64,000 nucleotides of DNA from Pararhizobium sp. IMCC3301 (lineage in GTDB: Bacteria > Pseudomonadota > Alphaproteobacteria > Rhizobiales > GCA-2746425): the NCBI RefSeq assembly GCF_030758315.1, contig NZ_CP132336.1:3129001-3193000 (forward strand). The letters run 5' to 3'. Under the pieces are notes generated by a model. The model was not told the origin of the DNA. It ran no database searches and saw nothing but the letters and a program-made list of their open reading frames with translations. The translations under genes were made by a program, and so were the position numbers. Below, one piece after another: positions 53,007-61,928 of this stretch. The stretch's first letter is position 1; each line of letters starts with the position of its first letter.

Positions 53007-54389
53007 TCAGGCCTTCTTCAAGTGGTATGATTTGGGTCGGGTGACGCTCTGATAGCCCAGTACCGAAAGCGACGCGCCTCGCCCGGTCTGCTTGCAGCCG
53101 GTCCAGCACAGCGCCGGATCCAGATAATCGCAGCGATTCATGTAGACCGTACCGGTCTGGATGGCGCGGCCAATGCGTTGCGCCACTTCCGCGTCCTTGG
53201 TCCATAGCGATGCGGTCAGCCCGAACTCGGAATCATTCATCAGCTTGATGGCTTCCTCATCGGACGAGACTTTCATGATGCCAACCACAGGGCCAAAGCT
53301 TTCATCGCGCATCACCCGCATTGAATGATCGACATCGACCAGGATCTGCGGCGCAAGATAAGCGCTGTCACCGCTATCGGCGGGAAACAGGCCCGGATCG
53401 ATCAGTGCCGTGGCACCGGCGGCAACGGCTTCCCGGATCTGGGCGCGCACTTCATCGGCAAAGCGCAGATGCGCCATCGGTCCCAAAGTGGTTTCCTGCT
53501 GCAGCGGATCGCCCAGCTTGTAGCTCTCCACCAGCGTCTTCGCCCGGGCGACAAAATCGTCGAACAGGCTTTCGTGCACGTAAATCCGTTCAATGCCGCA
53601 GCAGCACTGCCCGGAATTGAACATCGCGCCGTCAATCAGCGTATCGACCGCCGCGTCGAGATCCGCATCGGCGCGCACATAGGCCGGGTCCTTGCCGCCC
53701 AGCTCCAGCCCCATGGCGGTGAAAGTGCCGGCGGCGGCACGCTCCATTTCGCGCCCGCCATTGACCGATCCGGTGAAGTTGATGAAGTCAAAACTTTTCG
53801 CGCTGATCAGCGCACTGGTATCGTCATGGCTAAGGTATAGCGCGTGGAACAACCCGTCCGGCAGACCGGCTTCCTGAAATGCGGCGGCAAAGCGCTCGCC
53901 GGCCAGCAGCGTCTGCGTGGCATGTTTCAGCATCACCGCATTGCCGGCAATCAGCGCCGGCGCAATGCAATTGACCGCCGTCAGATAGGGATAGTTCCAC
54001 GGCGCAACGACAAACACCACACCCACCGGCTCGCGCGCGATAAAGCGGTGGAAACTGTCACTGTCTTCAATCGTGATTGGTGCCAGCGCATCCTCGGCGA
54101 TGGTCGCCATATAGCCGGCGCGTTCCCGCACACCGCCGATTTCCCCGCCATAGCGCACCGGGCGGCCCATCATATGGGCAATTTCCAAAGTGATCTCGTC
54201 ATTCACCGCTGCCAGCGCATCAATCGCTTTCAGCACGATGGCACTGCGTTCGCTGACGCTGCGCTGTGACCACAGCGCCTGCGCCTGCCGGGCGGTATCC
54301 AGCATCTGCTGCACATCGGCAAAGCTGTGCGTGTCCCGTGTCGCAAAAACGCTGCCGTCAATCGGCGAAGTACAGGTAAGCGTTGTCAT
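53007..54389 (-). CDS. Aldehyde dehydrogenase
   Basis: NAD(P)-dependent aldehyde dehydrogenase of 460 residues. The PWNYPYL motif near residue 135, the catalytic glutamate in GLELGGKDP and the catalytic cysteine in NSGQCCCGIE are all present. The ATG at 54389 starts MTTLTCTSP; the upstream frame overlaps the glutamine-synthetase gene and is ignored. It lies between the ligase and the alcohol dehydrogenase. By analogy with PuuC it may oxidise a gamma-glutamyl aldehyde, but substrate specificity is not shown by the sequence. Confidence 0.9.
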   Translation of the reverse strand: MTTLTCTSPIDGSVFATRDTHSFADVQQMLDTARQAQALWSQRSVSERSAIVLKAIDALAAVNDEITLEIAHMMGRPVRYGGEIGGVRERAGYMATIAEDALAPITIEDSDSFHRFIAREPVGVVFVVAPWNYPYLTAVNCIAPALIAGNAVMLKHATQTLLAGERFAAAFQEAGLPDGLFHALYLSHDDTSALISAKSFDFINFTGSVNGGREMERAAAGTFTAMGLELGGKDPAYVRADADLDAAVDTLIDGAMFNSGQCCCGIERIYVHESLFDDFVARAKTLVESYKLGDPLQQETTLGPMAHLRFADEVRAQIREAVAAGATALIDPGLFPADSGDSAYLAPQILVDVDHSMRVMRDESFGPVVGIMKVSSDEEAIKLMNDSEFGLTASLWTKDAEVAQRIGRAIQTGTVYMNRCDYLDPALCWTGCKQTGRGASLSVLGYQSVTRPKSYHLKKA

Positions 54390-54405
54390 CGGTCTATCCT
54401 CAAAA

Positions 54406-55773
54406 TTACGAGCGTTCAAAGCCGCGAAAAATTTCCCAGTCGGTGACACGGGAGTCGAATACTTCCTGTTCCCGCCGGGCTGCACGGACATAATGGTCAA
54501 CCACGTCATTGCCAAGCGCGGCGCGCAACATATCCGAGCGGTCCAGCGCTTCGGCCGCAGCGCGCAGGGTTTTGGGAATTTCCCGCACGTCCTTGCCTTC
54601 ATAGGCGTCACCAACATAGGCCGGTTCCAGCTCCAGCTCGTTTGCAATTCCGTCGAGCCCTGCCGCCAGTTGCGCCGCGAAGGCCAGATGCGGATTGAGA
54701 TCGGAACCGCCGACCCGGCATTCGACGCGAATGCCTTTGGTTTTCTCGGCGCACAGCCTGTATCCGGCGGTGCGGTTGTCCGGGCTCCAGATCGCCTTGG
54801 TCGGGGCAAACGTGCCGGCAACAAAGCGTTTGTAGGAATTGATATTCGGCGCCAGAAAATAGGTCACGGCGCTGGCATGCCTCAAAAGTCCGGCCACATA
54901 ATGCCGCATCAGTTTCGACATGCCATATTCGCCGCTTTCATCGAGAAACAGCGGCTTGCCCTTCAGGCTCCACAGCGACTGGTGGATATGCGAGGACGAT
55001 CCCGCCGAGGCATTATCCCATTTCGCCATGAAGGTCAGCGCCTTGCCTTTTGACCAGGCGATTTCCTTGCAGCCATTCTTGACGATGGCATGATTGTCGG
55101 CCGATGTCAGTGCGTCGGAATATTTGACATTGATCTCTTCCTGACCGGCTGAGGCCTCGCCCTTGGAACATTCCACGGCAATACCGGCACCATACAATCC
55201 ATTGCGGATCGCGCGCATCACATCCTCTTCCTTGGTGGTCTGGAAGATGTGGTAATCCTCATTGTACGGACCGATCAGATTGATGCCGCGATAGCCGTTC
55301 TGATGGGCTTCGCGATAGCTTTCATGGAACAGGAAAAACTCCAGCTCCGACGCCATCATCGGTTTCATGCCCATCTCTTCCAGCCGCGCAATCTGCTTTT
55401 TCAGCACGGCGCGGGGGCTGTGCGGCACATCTTTGTGGCTGTGATGATCTTCCACATCGCACATCACCATGGCGGTGCCATCGAGCCACGGAATGCGGCG
55501 CAATGTGGTCATGTCCGGGCGCATCACATAGTCGCCATAGCCGGCTGCCCACGAGGTTGCGGCATAGCCCTCAACCGCTTCCATCTCCATGTCGGTGGCA
55601 ATCAGATAATTGCATGCATGGGTTTCCTGATGGGCGCTTTCGATGAAGTTGGAAGCATGGAACCGTTTGCCCAGCAACCGCCCCTGCATATCCACCTGCA
55701 CCGTCAGAACAGTGTCAATCTCTCCTGCGGCAAACGCCTTTTTCAGCGCATCGAAAGTCAAATTTCCAGACAT
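54406..55773 (-). CDS. Glutamine synthetase-like ligase (gamma-glutamyl-amine synthetase type)
   Basis: Member of the glutamine synthetase superfamily, 455 residues. Typical segments are ASELEFFLF, the ammonia/amine-site region AGQEEINVKY, the SSHIHQSL motif and the ATP-binding RVGGSDLNPH. The short form without a strong adenylylation site, and its neighbours, point to a PuuA- or GlnT-type enzyme that joins glutamate to an amine rather than to the main assimilatory GlnA. The ATG at 55773 was chosen; the longer frame to 55962 overlaps the next gene. The amine is unknown. Confidence 0.86.
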   Translation of the reverse strand: MSGNLTFDALKKAFAAGEIDTVLTVQVDMQGRLLGKRFHASNFIESAHQETHACNYLIATDMEMEAVEGYAATSWAAGYGDYVMRPDMTTLRRIPWLDGTAMVMCDVEDHHSHKDVPHSPRAVLKKQIARLEEMGMKPMMASELEFFLFHESYREAHQNGYRGINLIGPYNEDYHIFQTTKEEDVMRAIRNGLYGAGIAVECSKGEASAGQEEINVKYSDALTSADNHAIVKNGCKEIAWSKGKALTFMAKWDNASAGSSSHIHQSLWSLKGKPLFLDESGEYGMSKLMRHYVAGLLRHASAVTYFLAPNINSYKRFVAGTFAPTKAIWSPDNRTAGYRLCAEKTKGIRVECRVGGSDLNPHLAFAAQLAAGLDGIANELELEPAYVGDAYEGKDVREIPKTLRAAAEALDRSDMLRAALGNDVVDHYVRAARREQEVFDSRVTDWEIFRGFERS

Positions 55774-55795
55774 CAAGAGGTCCAATTCAAACAGA

Positions 55796-56635
55796 TCATT
55801 GCAGGAAAGCCGCCCCGCCGGAGCGTGCCAGGCGGGGCAGCTTGCGGTCAGTGCTGGCTGTAGCAGTAAGGCCGGCCAAAGCCGAGCGCAGCAGCGCATC
55901 AAGATCCCGCGCGACGGCAGCCTGTTGTTCGGCGCTGGCAACGAGATCATTGCGAATTTCAATCATGACGTTCAAAATGCCACGCGGCAGCGCCTGCATC
56001 TGTAGCGTGTGGGTCACACCGTCCTGCGGCCCGTAAGGTTGGTTTCGCAAGGTGACAAGCCGGGTGTTTTGCAGCGCGACCCTCAGCATTTCATCAGCCA
56101 GCCTGGCATCGCTGTCGTGCAGGATGCCAAGTTCAACCCGGCGGGTTTTTCCCAGATAGACCGGTGTGAAAGTGTGAATAGTGACCAGCACTGGAACTCG
56201 GTTCTCGCGCTCGAACCCTTCCAGCAATCGGGCAAGATGCTGATGAAACGGGTTGTAAACAGCGTCGATTCTGGCCTGTTTGTCCGCTTCAGTCAAAGCC
56301 GCATTACCGGGAATCGTATAAATCTCGCTGACTGCGCGCATCGCGTCATCATGCTCCGGCGGCCGGTTGAGGTCATAGACCAGACGCGAAAATCCAGCAC
56401 TCACCAGCACCGCATCCAAAGATTGCGACAGCAACAGCGCCACGGCTTCCGCGCCCGGGTCCCAGGCAGCATGACTGTCAAGCACTTCCGGCGACACACC
56501 CAGTGAACCGAGCCCTTCGGGAATGCGGTTGCTGGCGTGTTCGCAGACAAGCACCACATTACTCGCGCCAGCCGCATTGACAGTCCGCATAGCGGGTCCG
56601 TCAGAGTTGGTCAGGAGAGGGCGGTTTGACTGCAC
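55796..56635 (-). CDS. N-formylglutamate amidohydrolase family protein
   Basis: FGase-family zinc hydrolase of about 279 residues. The metal-binding segments are VLVCEHASNRIP at the N-terminus and TIHTFTPVY in the centre; DLNRPPEHDDAM is also typical. True HutG enzymes act in histidine breakdown, but this gene lies in an operon with a glutamine-synthetase-like ligase and two dehydrogenases, so it may release glutamate or an acyl group from a related amide. The start is uncertain: GTG at 56635 is my choice, with TTG at 56677 and ATG at 56590 as alternatives. It diverges from the RpiR regulator. Confidence 0.8.
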   Translation of the reverse strand: MQSNRPLLTNSDGPAMRTVNAAGASNVVLVCEHASNRIPEGLGSLGVSPEVLDSHAAWDPGAEAVALLLSQSLDAVLVSAGFSRLVYDLNRPPEHDDAMRAVSEIYTIPGNAALTEADKQARIDAVYNPFHQHLARLLEGFERENRVPVLVTIHTFTPVYLGKTRRVELGILHDSDARLADEMLRVALQNTRLVTLRNQPYGPQDGVTHTLQMQALPRGILNVMIEIRNDLVASAEQQAAVARDLDALLRSALAGLTATASTDRKLPRLARSGGAAFLQ

Positions 56636-56798
56636 ATCACATCCGGGGTTTGAGAATTTGAAAAGGCCGGGGTTCAAGATTTCTGAAGAGGATTGTACAG
56701 ACGGGATTAAACTGTCAATATCTTTTCTAAATTGGATGAACCTTTTGAACAGCGGCAGCTGTTACTGCAGACCTTTGGTTCGTTTGGAGGAAGCGCAC

Positions 56799-57686
56799 TT
56801 GGCAGACGGCGAAACTGCAACCGGTATCACAACGGTTTATGAGCGCTTGCAATCAGGCTTTGACGAACTCACACGGGCAGAGCGGAAACTCGCAGTGTTT
56901 TTGATGGAGAACTGGCCGGTCTCGGGTCTGTCCAGCATCACCAAAGTGGCCAGCAATGCCGATGTCTCCACACCGACTGTCGCGCGCATGATCCACAAGC
57001 TTGGCTTTTCCGGCTTTCCCGCATTTCAGGCCGCTTTGCGTGATGAGTTGGAGGCAAAGATTTCCAACCCCATCGAAAAGCATGAACGCTGGTCATCGGA
57101 TGCGCCCGACACGCACATTCTGAACCGCTTTGCCGATGCCATATTGCAGAATCTGCGGCAGACTTTTTCCCATATCAATCCCGATGATTTTGACAGCACC
57201 TGCCGGATGCTGGCGGAACCGGACCATACGATCTTCATTGCCGGGGGCCGCATCACCCACACACTGGCTGAATATCTGTTTCTGCATCTGCAGATGATCC
57301 GGTCCGGAACAGTGCTGATTCCCTCCAGTGGCGCTGCCTGGCCGCATTATGTGATGGATATGAAAGCCGGTGATGTACTGGTCATACTCGATGTGCGGCG
57401 CTATCAAAATGATCTGCTGAAGCTTGCCGAAATTGCCGCCGGCAGAGACGTCAACATCATTCTGCTGACGGATCAGTGGCGCTCGCCCATTGCATCACAC
57501 GCCAAGTGGACTTTCAACAGCCGCATCGAAGTGCCGTCAGCATGGGATTCAACGGCAGCTCTCCTGGTTCTGATGGAAACCATGATTGCCGACATTCAAA
57601 AAACTCTCTGGGATACGACAAGCGAGCGGATGCAGGATCTGGAAGGCCTGTTCGACCGCACCCGTCTGTTCCGGAAATTCAAGTAA
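56799..57686 (+). CDS. RpiR-family transcriptional regulator
   Basis: Regulator of 295 residues: an N-terminal HTH_6 domain (ASNADVSTPTVARMIHKLGFSG) and a C-terminal SIS sugar-phosphate-binding domain (IFIAGGRITHTLAEY, then DVLVILDVRRY). I chose the TTG at 56799 because a strong TTTGGAGGAAG site lies just upstream and homologues start there; the frame is open to 56523 without similarity. It is divergent from the FGase-ligase-dehydrogenase operon and upstream of the Rieske operon, so it could control either. The effector is unknown. Confidence 0.87.
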   Translation: MADGETATGITTVYERLQSGFDELTRAERKLAVFLMENWPVSGLSSITKVASNADVSTPTVARMIHKLGFSGFPAFQAALRDELEAKISNPIEKHERWSSDAPDTHILNRFADAILQNLRQTFSHINPDDFDSTCRMLAEPDHTIFIAGGRITHTLAEYLFLHLQMIRSGTVLIPSSGAAWPHYVMDMKAGDVLVILDVRRYQNDLLKLAEIAAGRDVNIILLTDQWRSPIASHAKWTFNSRIEVPSAWDSTAALLVLMETMIADIQKTLWDTTSERMQDLEGLFDRTRLFRKFK

Positions 57687-57703
57687 GCGGAGACAGTCTG
57701 TCC

Positions 57704-57991
57704 ATGGCAACACAGCTGTTCACATTTTCCGGTGATGTCAACAAGCCGGATTTTCTCCACTGGATCTGCCACCGCGGCAATCGTCTTGGTCTGGATGGCT
57801 GGGTCCGGGAAGATGTGTCCGCCAGAACTGTCGAAGTGCTGGCAAGCGGGCCGGAAGAGCTGCTCGATGCCATGGAGCTTGGGTGTAGTCTGGGGCCGAT
57901 GACCGTTTGGGTAGAAGATATTGAGCGCTGCACCTGTGCCGCTGAACCGAATATCGAAAAAGGTTTCAGCATCCTCGCTGTCGAGGATTGA
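57704..57991 (+). CDS. Acylphosphatase-like protein lacking the catalytic residues
   Basis: Protein of 95 residues whose layout follows acylphosphatase: a first strand LFTFSGDV, a DFLHWICHRGNRLGLDGWV helix-strand region, then EVLASGPEELLDAM. In active enzymes the loop carries GVGFR with the catalytic arginine and the GWVRN asparagine; here these positions hold leucine (L18) and glutamate (E36). It is therefore probably not an active phosphatase. It starts 18 bases after the RpiR gene and may be co-transcribed with it. The role is unknown. Confidence 0.6.
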   Translation: MATQLFTFSGDVNKPDFLHWICHRGNRLGLDGWVREDVSARTVEVLASGPEELLDAMELGCSLGPMTVWVEDIERCTCAAEPNIEKGFSILAVED

Positions 57992-58112
57992 TTGCCGGTC
58001 GGATTTCATGTCTTCTCAACGGCGGGGAAGCCGAGCGGTGCCATGCAAGTTGCTTGTTTTATCCGGGCAACACGATGAAGGCCTGCGGTTTGAGTTTAGA
58101 TAAGGCAATGAG

Positions 58113-58886
58113 ATGACAGGTGACGATTCGCAAATGACTGCCGATCCTGCCGGGTGGATACCGGTCGCATTATCCGCGGACCTTGCCGTTGGCGGTGTGA
58201 TGCGGGCGGCAATAGACGGGCAAGACGCCCTCGACCTTGCGGTCTGGCGCGCCCGGTCCGGCACCGTCAACGCGTTTCACAATCGCTGCCCGCACCGCGG
58301 CATGCGCTTGTCTTTTGGCTTCGTGCGCGGCGAACGCCTGTCCTGCATTTACCATGGCTGGCAATATGGCGAGGATGGTGGATGCCGTCATATTCCCGCC
58401 CATCCGGACCTGACCCCGCCCGCTTCTGTGGGTGCCACGGCTTTTGCCTGCACAGACCATGATGGCGTGATCTGGGTTTCAACAGAGCCCGAGACAGCGC
58501 CGGGGATCGCCGGATTTGGCGGACAGGGGCTGCGCAGCATTGCTGTCGATGCCGGTGCCAATGCGCTCCGCAAAATGCTCGAAGGCACTGTTTTCCCCGT
58601 GTCCGGCGGCGATGACATGGGCAATTCGGAAGCAGAAATAATAGCGCAAAACCGCACCAGTCTCGTTCTGGAAGCTGGAAACGGTTCTGTCCGCCGTCGC
58701 CTGATAATCCATTTTCAGCCCGTCGGTCCGGACAAGACTATGCTGCATCTTCAGACCAGCCCGGAGGCATCGGTTAATCTGAAAATTGCTCTGTCGCGCT
58801 GGGCGGAGCGCTTGCGCTGGTCTGCCGAAAATTTGGGCAGTGTGACCAAAACCTGTCATGCCGGGGCAGGGGAGATGCGGCCATGA
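58113..58886 (+). CDS. Rieske [2Fe-2S] protein with degenerate oxygenase C-terminus
   Basis: Protein of 257 residues. The Rieske cluster ligands are complete: C59-H61 in CPHRG and C78-H81 in CIYHGWQYG, in the pattern of ring-hydroxylating oxygenases. The C-terminal half (about 130-257) looks like a worn catalytic domain without the D/H iron ligands. The next gene, overlapping by four bases, has the reverse: an intact catalytic site and no Rieske ligands. The pair therefore probably forms one functional oxygenase, with this subunit passing electrons. The arrangement recalls the separate Rieske domain of NdmD that serves NdmC in caffeine demethylation. Confidence 0.82.
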   Translation: MTGDDSQMTADPAGWIPVALSADLAVGGVMRAAIDGQDALDLAVWRARSGTVNAFHNRCPHRGMRLSFGFVRGERLSCIYHGWQYGEDGGCRHIPAHPDLTPPASVGATAFACTDHDGVIWVSTEPETAPGIAGFGGQGLRSIAVDAGANALRKMLEGTVFPVSGGDDMGNSEAEIIAQNRTSLVLEAGNGSVRRRLIIHFQPVGPDKTMLHLQTSPEASVNLKIALSRWAERLRWSAENLGSVTKTCHAGAGEMRP

Positions 58887-59734
58887 CCATATCTGATGTT
58901 GCACGCAATCAGTGGTATCCGGTCGCGATTGAAAATCTCCTCAACCGGGAGAGACCGGAAAATGTGGTGCTGATGGGCGAGCAGCTCACCGTTCGGCGCA
59001 GCGCTGACGATACCGTACTTGTGACCTCGACCGACGGGCAGGACTGCCCGGTGACGCTTGCCTATGGCCATGTCTGGTCATCCATCGGCACGCCCGGACA
59101 CGCCTTGTTCGACATTCCCGAAGCTGACGAGCCGGGCCGCAGAATGGTCGATTGCGGCGCTGTCCGCGTCAAGGCCTCGCCCCTGCGTGTGGTCGAGAAC
59201 TTTCTCGACATTGCGCATTTCCCGTTTGTTCATACCGATGTTCTGGGCGCCGAGCCGCACACCGAAGTTGAGCCTTACAAGGTTGAAATCCGCGATACGG
59301 TGGATGAGGTCTGGGCCACAAAGGTTCGGTTCTTTCAGCCCCAGGCGGCGAAATCTGCCGGTGAAGGCCAGATGACGGATTACATGTACCGGGTGCCTGC
59401 ACCCTGCGTTTCCATTCTCTACAAGACCTGCCCGCCGCGCCCCGGCGCATGGGATGTCATTGCGCTGTTTGTGCGGCCCATATCGGAAGTTCTGTGCGAC
59501 GCCTATGCCTGGATGGCGCTGTATGATGATGACAGTGCGCAATCCGATCTCATTCAGTTTCAGCAGATGATCTTTCTCCAGGACCGCTCGATTCTGGAAA
59601 ACCAGCTACCGCGTCTGCTGCCGCTTGATCCGAAAATGGAAATCCCGACCCGCGCCGACACAACCTCGATTGCCTATCGCCGTTGGCTGAAACGTCAGGG
59701 CATGGTCTACGGCGCGCAATTGGTGGCGCGCTGA
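58883..59734 (+). CDS. Rieske-type oxygenase catalytic subunit without Rieske ligands (NdmC-like)
   Basis: Protein of 283 residues. The mononuclear iron site is visible as NFLDIAHFPFVH (N106, D109, H112, H117), with a later aspartate in FLQDRSILENQ as third ligand candidate, as in vanillate-demethylase-type oxygenases. The first 75 residues keep the fold's strand pattern (NQWYPVAIENLL) but have none of the cysteine/histidine cluster ligands. NdmC, the 7-methylxanthine N7-demethylase subunit, has this same truncated form and needs a Rieske domain in trans and the GST-like NdmE; both kinds of gene flank this one. The substrate is probably an N-methylated or related purine, by inference. Confidence 0.78.
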   Translation: MTISDVARNQWYPVAIENLLNRERPENVVLMGEQLTVRRSADDTVLVTSTDGQDCPVTLAYGHVWSSIGTPGHALFDIPEADEPGRRMVDCGAVRVKASPLRVVENFLDIAHFPFVHTDVLGAEPHTEVEPYKVEIRDTVDEVWATKVRFFQPQAAKSAGEGQMTDYMYRVPAPCVSILYKTCPPRPGAWDVIALFVRPISEVLCDAYAWMALYDDDSAQSDLIQFQQMIFLQDRSILENQLPRLLPLDPKMEIPTRADTTSIAYRRWLKRQGMVYGAQLVAR

Positions 59735-60390
59735 TGGGTTTGCGGCTTTACGATTATGTGCTGTCGGGCAGCTCTTACAAGGCCAGGCTGATGATGGCCC
59801 TGATGGGACTGGAATATGACTCCGTTGCGATTGATTTTTACCCCGGCGGTGAGCACAAAAAGCCGGATTTTCTGGCGATCAATCCTGCCGGAACGCTGCC
59901 GGTGCTGGTCGATGGCGATCTGACGCTATGCGATACGCAGGCTATTCTGGCCTATCTGGCCCGCAAATATGACACATCAAATCAGTGGTTTCCGGACGAT
60001 GATCCAGCCATGCTGGGCCGCATTTTGCAGTGGCTCGCCTTTGCCGGGCGGCTGACGGATACCGCTGGCGCTGCAAGACTGCACGATATGCTGGGCCGCC
60101 CGCTTGATGTGGAGGCTGCCCGCATCGGCGCGCATAAGGCATTGCGTGAACTGGAAGCCCACCTCACCGAACAGTCAATGCGCGGCGCGGCCTTTCTGGT
60201 CGGGCCGGAGCCGACCATCGCCGATATCGCCTGTTTCCCCTATACGGCCCTGTCGCCGGATGGCGGGATTGCCCATGATGATTATCCTGCCATCCGCAAC
60301 TGGCTGATTGCCATTCGCCGTCTGCCCGGATTTGTGGAAATGCCCGGCATCCACCGTCTGCATGACATGCGTGACGAGGAACAGGCATGA
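59734..60390 (+). CDS. Glutathione S-transferase-like protein (NdmE-like candidate)
   Basis: Protein of 218 residues with a GST fold: N-terminal thioredoxin-like domain (LYDYVLSGSSYKARLMMALMGLEY) and the cis-proline segment PAGTLPVLVDGDLTLCDTQAIL, followed by a helical C-terminal domain with the PTIADIACFPY motif. The ATG at 59734 overlaps the oxygenase stop by one base. GST-like NdmE is a structural partner of NdmC/NdmD in methylxanthine N7-demethylation, and the position here right after a Rieske-less catalytic gene makes that the leading role; a glutathione-dependent enzyme is the alternative. Confidence 0.82.
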   Translation: MGLRLYDYVLSGSSYKARLMMALMGLEYDSVAIDFYPGGEHKKPDFLAINPAGTLPVLVDGDLTLCDTQAILAYLARKYDTSNQWFPDDDPAMLGRILQWLAFAGRLTDTAGAARLHDMLGRPLDVEAARIGAHKALRELEAHLTEQSMRGAAFLVGPEPTIADIACFPYTALSPDGGIAHDDYPAIRNWLIAIRRLPGFVEMPGIHRLHDMRDEEQA

Positions 60391-61928
60391 GCGCGCTGCT
60401 GAAGCTCAACGCCATCTCCAAAATCTATCCCGCGGTAGTGGCCAATGACGCCGTCGATCTGACCGTCATGCCCGGCGAAATCCATGCCGTGCTCGGTGAA
60501 AACGGCGCTGGCAAATCCACTTTGATGAAAATCATTTACGGTGTTACCGCGCCTGACGCCGGCACGATTGAATGGCAGGGCCAGCCGGTCCGAATCCGCA
60601 ACCCGGCTCATGCCAGGGCGCTTGGCATCGGCATGGTATTCCAGCATTTTTCCCTGTTCGACACGCTGACGGTGGCGGAGAATATCGCGTTGGCGATGAA
60701 AGGTTCGGTGAACAGTATTACGCCGCGCATTGTCGCCGCGAGCGCGCGCTTCGGTCTCAATGTGCGTCCCGAAATGCGGGTCCAGTCCCTGTCTGTGGGG
60801 GAGCGCCAGCGTGTTGAAATTCTGCGCTGCATGCTGCAGGAACCCCGGCTGATCATCATGGATGAGCCGACGTCGGTTCTGCCGCCGCAGGGTGTGAAGG
60901 ATCTGTTCAGAACCCTGAAAACCCTGGCGGCAGAGGGCATAGGCATTCTTTTCATCTCCCACAAACTCGATGAAATACGCGAATTGTGCGATGTCGCCAC
61001 GGTCCTGCGTCTCGGCAAAGTGACGGGAACCGCGATTCCGCGCGAGGAGAGCAGCAAGTCTCTGGCGCGGATGATGATCGGGCGCGATCTGCCCCATGCC
61101 GAAAACACCGGCACACATGCCGGCGGCGCGCAGCGGCTTGCAGTCAGACATCTCAGCTTTACCCCGCAGGACATATTCGCGACGCCGCTGGAAGACGTCT
61201 CTCTGACCCTCCAGGCCGGGGAAATTCTTGGCATCGCCGGTGTGTCCGGTAACGGCCAGAACACGCTGCTCGCTCTGCTCTCGGGTGAAACCCGACTGCC
61301 AGACGCCGATGCAGCCAGCATTTGCCTGGATGACACGTCACTCGGCAGCATCGGGCCTACCGCGCGCCGCAAGCTTGGCCTGCATTTTATTCCCGAAGAA
61401 CGCCTTGGGCGCGGTGCCGTGCCGAGCCATGATCTGAGTGAAAACAGTCTGTTGACCGGCTTTGGCTCGGGGCTCGCCAGATTCGGATTTCTCAATCTGC
61501 GGGCAATGAAGCAATTTTCCGCTGATACCATTGCCGCCTTCGATGTGCGCTGTGGCGGGCCGGGCTCGACCGCGCAAAGCCTGTCCGGTGGCAATCTGCA
61601 GAAATTCATCGTCGGCCGCGAGATTTCGCTGCAGCCGGAGGTACTGATCGTCTCGCAGCCGACATGGGGCGTGGACGTCGGAGCGGCGGCCGCGATTCGG
61701 CAGAAACTGGTCGATCTGCGCAATGCCGGTGTGGCCATTCTGGTGGTCTCTGAAGAACTGGAAGAATTGTTTGAAATCTGTGACCGGCTGCATGTCATGT
61801 TTCGCGGCAGATTATCCGCAGGAATTAGAACCGTGGACACCAATGTGGAAGATATTGGCCTCGCCATGACCGGCGATTTCGAGCGCCTCGACACACCGCT
61901 CGAAGGCAGGATGATCGCCCATGCATAG
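60387..61928 (+). CDS. BMP-type ABC transporter ATPase (second nucleobase importer)
   Basis: Double-domain ATPase of 513 residues. First domain: P-loop GENGAGKST and LSVGERQRVEILRC; second domain: degenerate P-loop GVSGNGQNT and LSGGNLQKFIVGREI. It is a parallel of the 29001-30569 protein. It overlaps the GST gene by four bases and the permease by eight, so transport and the oxygenase genes are one transcription unit. The importer should bring in the substrate of the oxygenase. Confidence 0.92.
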   Translation: MSALLKLNAISKIYPAVVANDAVDLTVMPGEIHAVLGENGAGKSTLMKIIYGVTAPDAGTIEWQGQPVRIRNPAHARALGIGMVFQHFSLFDTLTVAENIALAMKGSVNSITPRIVAASARFGLNVRPEMRVQSLSVGERQRVEILRCMLQEPRLIIMDEPTSVLPPQGVKDLFRTLKTLAAEGIGILFISHKLDEIRELCDVATVLRLGKVTGTAIPREESSKSLARMMIGRDLPHAENTGTHAGGAQRLAVRHLSFTPQDIFATPLEDVSLTLQAGEILGIAGVSGNGQNTLLALLSGETRLPDADAASICLDDTSLGSIGPTARRKLGLHFIPEERLGRGAVPSHDLSENSLLTGFGSGLARFGFLNLRAMKQFSADTIAAFDVRCGGPGSTAQSLSGGNLQKFIVGREISLQPEVLIVSQPTWGVDVGAAAAIRQKLVDLRNAGVAILVVSEELEELFEICDRLHVMFRGRLSAGIRTVDTNVEDIGLAMTGDFERLDTPLEGRMIAHA

